Below are positions 8,497 through 17,362 of a stretch of DNA of 50,699 nucleotides, piece by piece. The notes beneath the pieces are model-generated. The model was given only the letters and a program-made list of their open reading frames with translations. It made no database searches and was not told the origin of the DNA. The stretch lies in NCBI GenBank assembly GCA_964562375.1, contig CAZLSW010000016.1, positions 1 through 50,699 on the forward strand. The letters run 5' to 3'. Origin of the DNA: JAJPXC01 sp964562375 (lineage in GTDB: Bacteria > Bacteroidota > Bacteroidia > Bacteroidales > Muribaculaceae). How positions within the stretch are numbered: position 1 is the stretch's first letter; every line of letters starts with the position of its first letter. The translations under genes and the position numbers were made by a program.

Positions 8497-9044
8497 GACC
8501 ACAAAAAGCCACAAAATCGCACAAAACCGCCTCCCAAGCCCGCACCAAGTAGGACGTCGGGCCGCGTCAAGTAGGACGTCGGGCCGCGTCAAGTAGGATG
8601 TCGGGCCGCGCCGGCCCGACACGAAAAACCGTCCCGCCGACACGGCGGGACCTCCTACTTAGCTTAGGAAAGACGTCGGGCCGCGTCAAGTAGGATGTCG
8701 GGCCGCGTCAAGTAGGATGTCGGGCCGCGCCGGCCCGACACGGTGAGCGTGTCGACCCAGGGTGGGGTCGACTTCCTTCCTCCTGCTTTTTGTGTCCTTT
8801 TATGTCTTTTTGTGGTCAAAAGGTATGTGGACGCAAGGAGGGCGCTCCCTGCCACAGGGGGCGCCCTCGCGAGCAAACGATTCTTAGGTTAGGACCCTTA
8901 AGATCGGTTTATGTTTCCTGTCGGGCCGGCACGGCCCGACGTCCTTCCTAAGCTAAGTAGGAGGTCCCGCCGTGTCGGCGGGACTTTTTTCCTGTCGGGT
9001 CGACACGACCCGACATCCTACTTAAAGTACGACCCGACGTCCTA
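8497..9044. repeat. composite GC-rich inverted-repeat element
   Basis: This fills the gap between two secreted-protein genes. Two 82-83 base arms (8600-8682 and 8933-9014) are inverted copies, sharing a perfect 40-base core (8631-8670 versus 8945-8984). Each core holds the hairpin GTCCCGCCG/CGGCGGGAC and borders an oligo-T/A run, so each works as a terminator on one strand. A 22-base unit, CAAGTAGGACGTCGGGCCGC plus GT, recurs at 8546, 8568 and 8590 and again at 8687 and 8709. An outer pair, GACCACAAAAAG at 8497-8508 and its complement at 8806-8817, is also inverted. There is no credible coding frame. The right end overlaps the stop codon of the next gene. Confidence 0.85.
8964..8990 (+). terminator. 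plus-strand terminator hairpin in the right arm of the composite element
   Basis: A perfect 9-bp stem, GTCCCGCCG/CGGCGGGAC with loop TGT, followed by six T. Its inverted twin at 8631-8651 reads the other way and is followed on the minus strand by GG and five T, which could end the transcript coming from 9042-15617. Confidence 0.6.
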
Positions 9045-12000
9045 CTTAACAAGGTACTTGCGACCGGCTACGATGTAGATGCCGGCAGGCAGGCTGCGGA
9101 GAGCCTCGTCGCGAGTTACCTTGGAGCGTACCATGAAGCCTTGCAGGTTGTAGACGTTCACCAGCTCGCTGGCGACAGCGCCCTCTGCGGTGCGGTCGGC
9201 AATCACGTCCTCAACTCCGGTGGTGCCTTCGGGATAACCGTAGACGGTCATACCACCCACCTTGTTGCGGTAGAGAGCCGTGGTGGAGCCGTTGTCGCCC
9301 TCGGTCTTGATGGTGATCGTGTTCAACGTGGGGCCATCGTCGAAGAGGAAGGTGTTGTCGAGAGCATGTCCTTGGATGACATCGGGGTTAACGACGGTCA
9401 AGCAATCCTTCGACGACTTGATGTCCTCGCTGAGCTGATGGATAGCGTTGCCGTTGTTGTCGGCCACTCGACGACCGTTGCGGATAATCTCTACCTCTTC
9501 ATTGGTGTCGTGGCTAAGAGCCGTAACATCGGTCACTCTTACCGTGCGCGGAGCCTGAGCCTCAAAGTGGAAGCGGAGGGCAAAGACACGGTAGTTTTTG
9601 TCGAAGGTCACCTTAAACTCGTTGTAGGTGTTGGAGAGGTTCACCCAATGGGAGTCGTTGTAGTTGTTGAAGGTCAACTGCAGGTCGGCTGCGATCCAGT
9701 GCACCTTGGAGTGGTCGTTGTCATAAGCATTCCAAGCCTCCTGGTTCTTCTTGTACTGGGGATAAACGTCGTTGTAGAAGTAATAATCGTCACCCCAGTA
9801 GTAAGTGTTGCCAAGGTCGTCAACTGAAGCGTCGTAAGGCCAGCCGTAGGTCATGCGTGCCTCTACCTCTTCATTGTCGTCAATGCAGTGGAATTCCACT
9901 TGCTGCACCGACTCGTAGATGCGGGCGTTGCGGTCGACAATATGGATGTCGATGGGCTCCTTGGCCGTGAGGGTAGTGTTCTCGTCGATCTCCACTTGGG
10001 CTCTAAGCGTAGCCCAGCCTTGGTACAAGGGGATGAAGTAGTAGATACCCTTCTTCACCCACCACAGCTCCTTGTCGGCGGAAACGCCTTTAGGACGCTC
10101 GTCGGTGACGTAGCCACCCCAGGTGTTGTCGAAGGTGATCTTGGATGAGTACTCGGGCATCTCGATACCGTACTGGTCAACCACCTTGGCGGTTACGCGG
10201 GCGATCTCGGTGCGCTGGGGCTCGCCGCGCTCGTTGAGCTCGTCACCCGAGGCGGTGAGCACGTGGTTGTTGGGGTTGTAGTTCGACAGGTCGTTCTCGT
10301 CGAATACCGACTCATTGGTAAACTTGTCGTAAACCGTGTCGTCGTTCATAATTACCGAGTAGCCGTCCTTCTCGTCAACCACGGTCATGAGCACGCGGGC
10401 CGACGACTCAAGGATGATCTCGTAGGGCTTGGAGGGTTTTACTTGCGAGCCGTAGAGCTTGAACTGGTAAACCTCGCAACCGTACTTGTCAGTAATCAGT
10501 TTATTGATTACGATCTTCACGTATTTCACGGCCTTGGCGGCGGTCTCGCCCGCTACCACGAAGCGGTCGGTGGTTTGGCCGGTGGTGTTGCCGGTTACCG
10601 AGCCAATCTTGGTGTAAGCGGCATCGGTGTCGGTGGTCGACGATACGTATACGTCGTAATCAGCGGGACCCGAGTTGCCCCAGAGAGCTACGACAGCCTC
10701 TAGGTCGATCTGCTGGTTGAGAGCGAATACCGTCGTGTGGGTGTCGGAAGTAGCGGTTTCACCCGAGGAGAGGGGAAGTACCAAGCTGCGAACGGGAGTG
10801 TACCACAGTATCTCGCAAGGATCATCGTAGTAGTCGGGTACCGATTGTACTTGGTCATCCGGCCAGTTCCAACTAGTCCATTCGTCATCCGACTTAGGCA
10901 GCATAGGCGTGTAGGCCTGCTTGATAAGGTTGGTTGCCGATTCCTCATCCGAGGTCTTGATATATGTAGCCTCCTTGGCTTCACCCTTTTGGTTGGTGAT
11001 GGTGACGTAGAAATCGCGGTCGCAGTAGTCCTCACGCTTGGCCACGGGGATGGTGATCGAGCCGGTTGCGGTAGCCTCGCCTACGGTAGCAGTAGCGGTG
11101 ATCTCATACTGACCAGCGGAGTCACCGGGGGTGAAGGTGTAGTTGTAAACAAGCTCGCCACTGTCATCGTAAACGGGATCGGAGGTCTCAATGGCGGTCA
11201 AGGTGCCACCGAAGGAGTTGAAGGTGAACGTCGGGGTGGCGTTAACCAGCTGCAATCCGTATTGGTCGTAAATCTTCACGCCCACGGTCGAGGTCTCCTT
11301 CTTAGTGGCGGTCTCACTGGTGAACAGGCCCTCGAAGCGACCTACCAAGGTAGCGTCATTGCGCAGGGTGGGCAGCGTGTAGCTGTTGGTCAGCACAACC
11401 GAGGTGGCCTTGGGAGTGTAGTCGAACTTGGAGCCATAGAGCTTGATCCAAGCCAATACCGAACCAACGCCAGTGCTGACAGCGCCATTGGAAACAATCT
11501 GGATGTAGCGCACGCCGGTCATGTTGTTGCCAGCGAAGCGGTCGATTGCTGCACCCTCTGCGTCGTGGGTAGCTGAGCCAAGCGAGGTGTAGGTCTTGCC
11601 GTCGGGCGAAATGAACACTTCATAATCAGCCGAAATAAAGTTATCCCAATCCACGAGGATCATGTCGAGGTCGAGGGGCACGAGGGTTTGGAGGATGAGT
11701 GTGTTGTTTTCCTCTTTGTCATTGAGCACTACATATCCATCGCCCTTATCCTGGTTGGCCAAGGTGTACTGGTTGGCACCCTCGGCGGTGTTGATAAGGA
11801 GCTCAAGCAACGACTTTCCGGTGTTGGCCGAGCGGGTGGACAGAGTAGCGGGAGTTACCGACTTGAAGTAGCTCTGCTGGGTCTCGCTGTCGGTGGTCAG
11901 GTAGTCGTTCTTGTCGGCCACGTAGACGGTGCAGGTTTCCTCAGCGTCGCCGCTGGTTACGTATACTGAGTAGTCGCCCTTGGTCAAGGTTTGAACGGGA

Positions 12001-15000
12001 TCGGTAGGAGCAGCGAAGGTGAGAGTCCAGGGAGCCGTGTTGTCATTCGCGTCACGGGTAGGCTGCGAGAACCATGCTGTAGAGTTGCCGGAAACCTCGA
12101 TAGAGGGCTGCGGGTTCATCAGGTTGCCATACTGGTCGAGTACCGATACGGTGAACGTCGGGGTAACGCCCTCTTCGTCAACAAATATCTTGTTGTTGAC
12201 AGCCTCAACCTTGATGTCGCGAGCATAGGGGGTGTAAGCGCGCTTGCCGAACGCCTTGATAGCGTAAATCTTTTGGCCCCACTCGGTGGCGTCGCCGTTA
12301 GTTACGACACGCAAGTAGCGGATATTCTGCAGAGCCTCGCCGTAGAATACATCGGTGATAGCGACCACCTGGGGATCCTCGTGCTCAATGGTGCCAACTT
12401 TGGTCCAAGTGGAGTTGTCGGCCGAGCTGTAAAGTGTATAGGAAGAGGGAATCTCGCGAGCCCAACGCAGGCCAAGCAGATAGATGTTGGTTGCGCCGGC
12501 ATATTTCCAAGTCAAGGTGGTCTTGGCGTTAGCGCCGTCGTCACCAAGAGCTACCCATTGGTTACCCTCGTTGCTGTCGAGGTTGGGGCCATTGGTAGTG
12601 TCGTCGATAACCAAACGGGTAATCATGTCGGCGCTACTATAAATAGTATAACCGGTTCCTGCATAGGTGTTGCTCATCGATGAGTACCAGTAGGTGCCGA
12701 TATAGTCGCTGGCCTGGTATACATACAGTTTGGCTGTGCCTTTGACGTTGCCGTAAGCGAAGGTGACGGTCATTACGCCACTGCCATCTGCCGAGATTTC
12801 ACCACCAGGGGTGATTGCGCCCTCAGCTCCCGAAACCGAGCGACGCATCTCCTCGCTGTCGAGATAAGCGGGATCGATCTCATTGCCGTCAGCGTCGAGG
12901 TAGGTCACGGTAGCCTGAGCCTTCTCCGATGCGAGCATATAAGGCTTGTCGAGGTCGACTTTCACCTTGGCAACCACGGGAGCCGCTACATGGAGGGTGT
13001 AGGTGGTGGAGAATTTGCGCTTGGGCAGCGAGATGGCGGTGAAGGTGACGTCGCCTGTGTAGGAGGCGTTGGCGCTGAAGGTCATCGCGTCGGCGTCATA
13101 AGCACCTGCCTCCTCAGGGGTGAATGTGAACACCACGCCATAAACGTCCTCGGGGAGGACAGCGCCCGTGCGGTTGGACACGCGGCCGCGGATCGAGACG
13201 GTCTGACCGGGATACATCGAGTCGTTAATCGCGTCGGTCAAAATCTGGATACCCGTCGCGTTCACGTCCTTGTAACCAGTGACGATCCAGTCATAAATGT
13301 GCATGTTATAGCCTTCAAAGTTAACACCTTCCGAAAGGATAAGCACATAGCGGGCAGTCAGCTCGGTTTCGGGAATAAGTCCAGTGTAATTGTCGGCACT
13401 GTAGGGCGATACAGGCGATACCGAGCCGTTGGTGATCTCGCGGAACTGGTCGGGAATGGTTTCCGAAGTCCAGTAGGGGTCGAGGTCGTTGGGCAGTGCG
13501 TTTGCGCCATAGATGCGATACTGCGAGGGGCAAGCGGTCTCCCAGGAGATACCGATGCTCGAGATGGTGTAGTAATCCTCAAGGTCGACGATTACCCAGC
13601 CGTCAGTGCGGGAGGTTGCTCCAAACTCGAAGGCATTATAGGTATTCTTCTTCACATTTTCGGTAGCCGTACGAGAATCAACCACCTCAAAACCAGCCTC
13701 GCCATCAATTGTAGCAGGCTTGGTGTAGATGAGATACTTGCCCTCAGCGAGATCCATGCCCGAGAGGGAGCCTGTATCCTTAAGGTCAGCCCAGTCGAGA
13801 GCCTGGACGGTAACGTCGATGGTGCCAGCGGTGTAGCCATCGTGCGAAACGGTGAGGGTGAAGGAGGTGACGCTCGCGGGTGCGTTAACAACAACGGTGC
13901 AGTCGCCGTAAACCTGGCTGACGGTTACGTTAGCGTCGGAGCAGGTGACGGTCAAGCCCTCGTTGGAGTCGAGTTCAACGGAATTGCCCGATTGGTCGGC
14001 CAGAGCGATCTGGTAGCACTGGTTGATGGTGGCGGGGATGGTGGTCGCGCCGGTAATCACGAGCTGGGTAGCGGTGACAGCCTCAACGGTAACAGTGCAA
14101 GTGGCAGTCTTGCCCTCATAGGTAGCGGTAATAGTATAGGTACCAGCAGCGGTGGGGGTAAACTCCGACCCATCAATTGTACCCGTATTAGTCCCGTCGC
14201 TCCAAGTATAGGTAGCCTCAACAGCACCCAGGTCAACATTTTCAGCGTTAAAGCCGTTGGTCGACAATGTAACCGAGCCACCCAGCACGATCGACTCAGC
14301 CGAAGGAGTAACCACGATGCTGGCCACAGTCTGGTCGACTTGCACCTCGGTGCCCTCAATAATCCAATCGTAGAAGTGCATGGGATATTCGGGAAAAGCC
14401 GCGCCTTCGCACATGATCATCACGTAGCGAGCGTTTACCGTATTTGCGGGGCTAACTTCATCATACACCACATCCTCAGCATTGGCTGCGATCACCGTAG
14501 GAGTATAGGAACCATTGGTGATTTCTTGGAAATTGGAAGGCAAAGTGCTGGGGGTCCAAGTGGGATCAAGCGTTGCAGGAACTGTCAAAGCACCATAGAT
14601 GCGCATAGACGAGGGATGTGCGGCTTGCCACTGCATACCCATATCACCAATTTGGTAAGTTTTCTCCAAATCCACCATTACCCAGCAGTTGTCCCCATCC
14701 CATTTTCCAACTTCCCAGTTGCCGGCGTTGGTGGTCTCAGCGATAGTCAAGGAACCATCTACGGGCTGAGTGTAGTACATAGGCTTCCCCTGAGCGATGT
14801 CATTCCATATCTTAGTCACTGTGATACCAAGAGAAGCAGAGGTGACGTTTGTGGCCGAGGCTGTAAGGGTGTACGAGCCTGTCTTGTTGCCTGTAACAGC
14901 AAAAACGCCAGCCTCGATGGCGCCAAGGGTCAAACCGTTGGTGGCGCCGGTATAGCTTACGGTAACATCCGAGGGAACCGTGGCATCCTGGCCATAACCG

Positions 15001-15617
15001 TTGAAAGCGGTGATGGTGTAATTCACGGTGTTGCCCTTCTGGAAAGCCGAGGCTCCGCTAATCAACAGCTGAACGGCATCGAGAGCAGAGTTCTCAGCAG
15101 TTGCGCGAATCTCAAACAATGATGTGTTGTATTCAGTTGCATACTCGGTAGGATAGTATACAATGTAACGACAACTTGTAGCGTTGTCTAATACCAATAC
15201 CTTCACGGGATTAGCCCTGGTAGCACCAGTGACGGTAGCCGTTTTGGTGTGGGTTGTGGTAAAGTTCTCAGGCAGAGAAGCCGTGTTGGCGGTTGCATCT
15301 GTCGTCATTGTTAGTTCGTCAAGCAGATACACATCGAAAGAGGAAGCGCATGCGCCCTCCTGATCGAATTGTATCGCTTTAATCGATTTGGATTCCCCCA
15401 AATCAACGACTACCCAGTCGGGCTTGGAATCATCAGCGGCTATCCAGCGAGTACCGGTATTCCCATCAACAAGCAGATTGGCCGCCGATTGGTTGGATGC
15501 CGCATAAGCCGTCGCCCCTGAAACCACGTTGGTGGCGACTGTCCAGTCTATAGTTGCGGCGTGTGTTAAGGCGCAACTCAGGAAAGCCCCCAACAATAGG
15601 GTAAAAAGCTTTTTCAT
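9042..15617 (-). CDS. giant secreted multi-discoidin (F5/8 type C) and Ig-like surface protein, T9SS tail
   Basis: 2191 residues. The signal peptide ends near residue 20 (ALTHA). The body alternates discoidin-like domains with bacterial Ig-like domains. The first is near 25-160 (NLLVDGNTGTRWIA, WVVVDLG), and further copies are recognisable by WVMVDLEKTYQI, WVIVDLEDYYTI, RYLRVVTNGDATEWG, RYIQIVSNGA and KYVKIVINK. Six or seven copies are visible, the last (near 1950-2060) divergent. No hydrolase motif was found. Discoidin domains usually bind glycans or glycoproteins, so a polysaccharide-capturing or adhesive surface role is likely. The C-terminus (VYNLQGFM ... LPAGIYIVAGRKYLVK) is a T9SS sorting domain. 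It lies downstream of the beta-glucanase genes. The TAG stop falls inside the flanking GC repeat (AAGTAGG). Domain family by resemblance; function inferred. Confidence 0.88.
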   Translation of the reverse strand: MKKLFTLLLGAFLSCALTHAATIDWTVATNVVSGATAYAASNQSAANLLVDGNTGTRWIAADDSKPDWVVVDLGESKSIKAIQFDQEGACASSFDVYLLDELTMTTDATANTASLPENFTTTHTKTATVTGATRANPVKVLVLDNATSCRYIVYYPTEYATEYNTSLFEIRATAENSALDAVQLLISGASAFQKGNTVNYTITAFNGYGQDATVPSDVTVSYTGATNGLTLGAIEAGVFAVTGNKTGSYTLTASATNVTSASLGITVTKIWNDIAQGKPMYYTQPVDGSLTIAETTNAGNWEVGKWDGDNCWVMVDLEKTYQIGDMGMQWQAAHPSSMRIYGALTVPATLDPTWTPSTLPSNFQEITNGSYTPTVIAANAEDVVYDEVSPANTVNARYVMIMCEGAAFPEYPMHFYDWIIEGTEVQVDQTVASIVVTPSAESIVLGGSVTLSTNGFNAENVDLGAVEATYTWSDGTNTGTIDGSEFTPTAAGTYTITATYEGKTATCTVTVEAVTATQLVITGATTIPATINQCYQIALADQSGNSVELDSNEGLTVTCSDANVTVSQVYGDCTVVVNAPASVTSFTLTVSHDGYTAGTIDVTVQALDWADLKDTGSLSGMDLAEGKYLIYTKPATIDGEAGFEVVDSRTATENVKKNTYNAFEFGATSRTDGWVIVDLEDYYTISSIGISWETACPSQYRIYGANALPNDLDPYWTSETIPDQFREITNGSVSPVSPYSADNYTGLIPETELTARYVLILSEGVNFEGYNMHIYDWIVTGYKDVNATGIQILTDAINDSMYPGQTVSIRGRVSNRTGAVLPEDVYGVVFTFTPEEAGAYDADAMTFSANASYTGDVTFTAISLPKRKFSTTYTLHVAAPVVAKVKVDLDKPYMLASEKAQATVTYLDADGNEIDPAYLDSEEMRRSVSGAEGAITPGGEISADGSGVMTVTFAYGNVKGTAKLYVYQASDYIGTYWYSSMSNTYAGTGYTIYSSADMITRLVIDDTTNGPNLDSNEGNQWVALGDDGANAKTTLTWKYAGATNIYLLGLRWAREIPSSYTLYSSADNSTWTKVGTIEHEDPQVVAITDVFYGEALQNIRYLRVVTNGDATEWGQKIYAIKAFGKRAYTPYARDIKVEAVNNKIFVDEEGVTPTFTVSVLDQYGNLMNPQPSIEVSGNSTAWFSQPTRDANDNTAPWTLTFAAPTDPVQTLTKGDYSVYVTSGDAEETCTVYVADKNDYLTTDSETQQSYFKSVTPATLSTRSANTGKSLLELLINTAEGANQYTLANQDKGDGYVVLNDKEENNTLILQTLVPLDLDMILVDWDNFISADYEVFISPDGKTYTSLGSATHDAEGAAIDRFAGNNMTGVRYIQIVSNGAVSTGVGSVLAWIKLYGSKFDYTPKATSVVLTNSYTLPTLRNDATLVGRFEGLFTSETATKKETSTVGVKIYDQYGLQLVNATPTFTFNSFGGTLTAIETSDPVYDDSGELVYNYTFTPGDSAGQYEITATATVGEATATGSITIPVAKREDYCDRDFYVTITNQKGEAKEATYIKTSDEESATNLIKQAYTPMLPKSDDEWTSWNWPDDQVQSVPDYYDDPCEILWYTPVRSLVLPLSSGETATSDTHTTVFALNQQIDLEAVVALWGNSGPADYDVYVSSTTDTDAAYTKIGSVTGNTTGQTTDRFVVAGETAAKAVKYVKIVINKLITDKYGCEVYQFKLYGSQVKPSKPYEIILESSARVLMTVVDEKDGYSVIMNDDTVYDKFTNESVFDENDLSNYNPNNHVLTASGDELNERGEPQRTEIARVTAKVVDQYGIEMPEYSSKITFDNTWGGYVTDERPKGVSADKELWWVKKGIYYFIPLYQGWATLRAQVEIDENTTLTAKEPIDIHIVDRNARIYESVQQVEFHCIDDNEEVEARMTYGWPYDASVDDLGNTYYWGDDYYFYNDVYPQYKKNQEAWNAYDNDHSKVHWIAADLQLTFNNYNDSHWVNLSNTYNEFKVTFDKNYRVFALRFHFEAQAPRTVRVTDVTALSHDTNEEVEIIRNGRRVADNNGNAIHQLSEDIKSSKDCLTVVNPDVIQGHALDNTFLFDDGPTLNTITIKTEGDNGSTTALYRNKVGGMTVYGYPEGTTGVEDVIADRTAEGAVASELVNVYNLQGFMVRSKVTRDEALRSLPAGIYIVAGRKYLVK

Positions 15618-15745
15618 AATTAAGTTAATAAGTAAGTTAGTAGGTGGGTTATTTTGGTTATTTTAATAAAAATCGCGTTCAAGGTGTAAGTGTTACCTGT
15701 ATTGCACTGCGGTTCTTTTGGTTATGAGGAGTGAGAGAGGGGTTT

Positions 15746-15819
15746 TCTCACGCGGATTTTAATCGATTTAATTTTCGATTATAATCTATCGAGAATAAAT
15801 CGAAAAAATCCGCGTGAGA
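15746..15819. repeat. long inverted repeat downstream of the GH128 gene
   Basis: Arms 15746-15769 and 15797-15819 pair through TCTCACGCGGATTTT and AAATCGA blocks with a two-base offset and a 27-base loop. It starts nine bases past the GH128 stop on the minus strand. There is no T-run after it in that direction, so it is more likely an RNA 3' stabiliser or a repeat element than a classical terminator. Confidence 0.75.
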
Positions 15820-15827
15820 GAAATAAT

Positions 15828-17288
15828 TTATCGTACGGCTACCTTGCGGCTACCGGCGATGTAGAGCCCGGCGGGGAGGCCGGCGGTGGCGCGGTTGGCC
15901 GCAACCTGCTGGCGCACGAGGCGGCCGTCGATGGTGTACACGTCAACCAGCGCGTCGGGGTCGTAGGCGTTATCAGCCGCGATGGAGCCAACGCCGTTGG
16001 TGGTGTCGAGCTTCACGGTGGCGATATGGATATTCGAGGGAGCGTAGGGGTTGGTGTCCTTCACGCGGATGGTCTGCTTGCCAGCCTTGAGGTTGACCAG
16101 AAACTCTTTCTCGATATAGGTCGTGTAGTCGTTGGGCAGAGAGAACTGCACGGCGTCGCACAGCTTTTCGCCCTCCTCGCCATCGACGGTTGCCGAGTAA
16201 ACGGCCAAGGTGGGGTCGAAGCGGGTAGGCTCGCCCTCGCCAGTCACCTTCAACGTCAAGCAGTACTCGCCGTCATAAGGCACATCAAAATTGTAATCGA
16301 CATAGGCGCTCGAGATGAACGAGGAGATTTCAACCGGCTTGGGAGCGTCGGTGAGGTTGGTTTGGTCCATCAGTATACTGTTGCAATTGATAAACTCGCA
16401 AGCCGAAATCTCTTGGGAGATGGGCTGGTAAACCGATGCGTCGAAGTTGGGCAGGTAGACGTAGGTCCACCCCTGTTGCGACAACTCACGATCGCCATTG
16501 CCCGTGGCAGGCTTGATCAAGCCATAGTTGGGCTTATCCGACTCTTCGGTTGCACCCACCGCCTTGAACCAAGCATAACCCTTGATCCACTCGGTCTTCT
16601 CGAGCCACTGCACGCTCTCGATCATCGACGACATCTGCTGGGTGGGCGACACGTAGCCGCTCTCGCCCGGCCAGTAGCAAAATTCGGTGACCCACACGGG
16701 CTTGCCGTACTTCTCGTGGAACGTTCCAGCGAGGGTCTGCATCACGCCGAGGCCGCCATAGTTGTGCACGGCAGTGTAATCGAAAGCGTCCAAACCAACG
16801 AGGGCGACAAACTCGTCCATCCACTTCGTGGGGTCGGTGTAAGGGGCGTTGGGCGAGTAGTTCAACGCGGGAGCTATCAGCTCCAGGCCAAGCTCGTCGG
16901 CCAGGGCCTTAACCTCGGTCCAGTAGCCGGCGGCCACTGCGGGGGTCATGTTGGCCTGCGCGGTAAAGTTGGGCTCGTTGAAGCCAAGGAGATACTTCAC
17001 CTCGGGGTGATTCTGGCAGTACGCGCGGATATTGTCGGCGTTGTAGCTGGAGCCGCTCCAGCACATCGGCACGAACGTCATGTCGCCTTCCCAGTTGATC
17101 ACCTGGCTTTGGTAGCCCTTGGAGGGGGTGTTGCCCCAGTTGTAGTACCAGCTCACGCCCGGCTCGAGGATGTTGAGCTGGGAGGCCAGCTGGAAGCTGT
17201 TCTCGCTCACCCCTCGCTTGGCGCTCTTGGCCTCGGCGCTCATGACGGCGACAGCCAAGGCTAGGAGAAATATAATACTCTTTTTCAT
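15828..17288 (-). CDS. GH128-type beta-1,3-glucanase with beta-sandwich module and T9SS tail
   Basis: 486 residues. The signal peptide ends near residue 20 (MSAEA). The catalytic domain (about 25-265) resembles the Asl1-like/GH128 TIM barrel. The acid/base Glu105 sits in LLGFNEPN and the nucleophile Glu202 in VWVTEFCYWPG, with YYNWG near 49-53. GH128 enzymes cut beta-1,3-glucan internally, which fits the GH16 and GH3 neighbours. Residues about 300-425 form a beta-sandwich, probably a carbohydrate-binding module. The C-terminus (VYTIDGRL ... LPAGLYIAGSRKVAVR) is a T9SS-type tail, so the enzyme should act outside the cell. Its start lies 74 bases after the GH3 stop on the same strand, behind a nonamer array. 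Confidence 0.88.
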   Translation of the reverse strand: MKKSIIFLLALAVAVMSAEAKSAKRGVSENSFQLASQLNILEPGVSWYYNWGNTPSKGYQSQVINWEGDMTFVPMCWSGSSYNADNIRAYCQNHPEVKYLLGFNEPNFTAQANMTPAVAAGYWTEVKALADELGLELIAPALNYSPNAPYTDPTKWMDEFVALVGLDAFDYTAVHNYGGLGVMQTLAGTFHEKYGKPVWVTEFCYWPGESGYVSPTQQMSSMIESVQWLEKTEWIKGYAWFKAVGATEESDKPNYGLIKPATGNGDRELSQQGWTYVYLPNFDASVYQPISQEISACEFINCNSILMDQTNLTDAPKPVEISSFISSAYVDYNFDVPYDGEYCLTLKVTGEGEPTRFDPTLAVYSATVDGEEGEKLCDAVQFSLPNDYTTYIEKEFLVNLKAGKQTIRVKDTNPYAPSNIHIATVKLDTTNGVGSIAADNAYDPDALVDVYTIDGRLVRQQVAANRATAGLPAGLYIAGSRKVAVR

Positions 17289-17330
17289 TTTATTTAGGTT
17301 GATTATTTTCGATGCTTTCGTTACTCTCGA

Positions 17331-17361
17331 TACTCCCGGAAATCCCGGAATTCCCGAGATT
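17331..17361. repeat. nonamer array in the GH128 leader
   Basis: Three to four nine-base units (CCCGGAAAT, CCCGGAATT, CCCGAGATT and a degenerate CTCGATACT) lie between the GH3 stop and the GH128 start. They have the same unit type as the arrays before the genes at 20832 and 22353. Confidence 0.8.
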
Positions 17362-17362
17362 T

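Noticed and set aside
12990..15122. 710-codon plus-strand frame opposite the giant secreted protein
   Set aside because: It is antisense to a protein with clear signal peptide, domains and tail; the same applies to long antisense frames at 1503-2606, 16026-17264 and 17312-18718.
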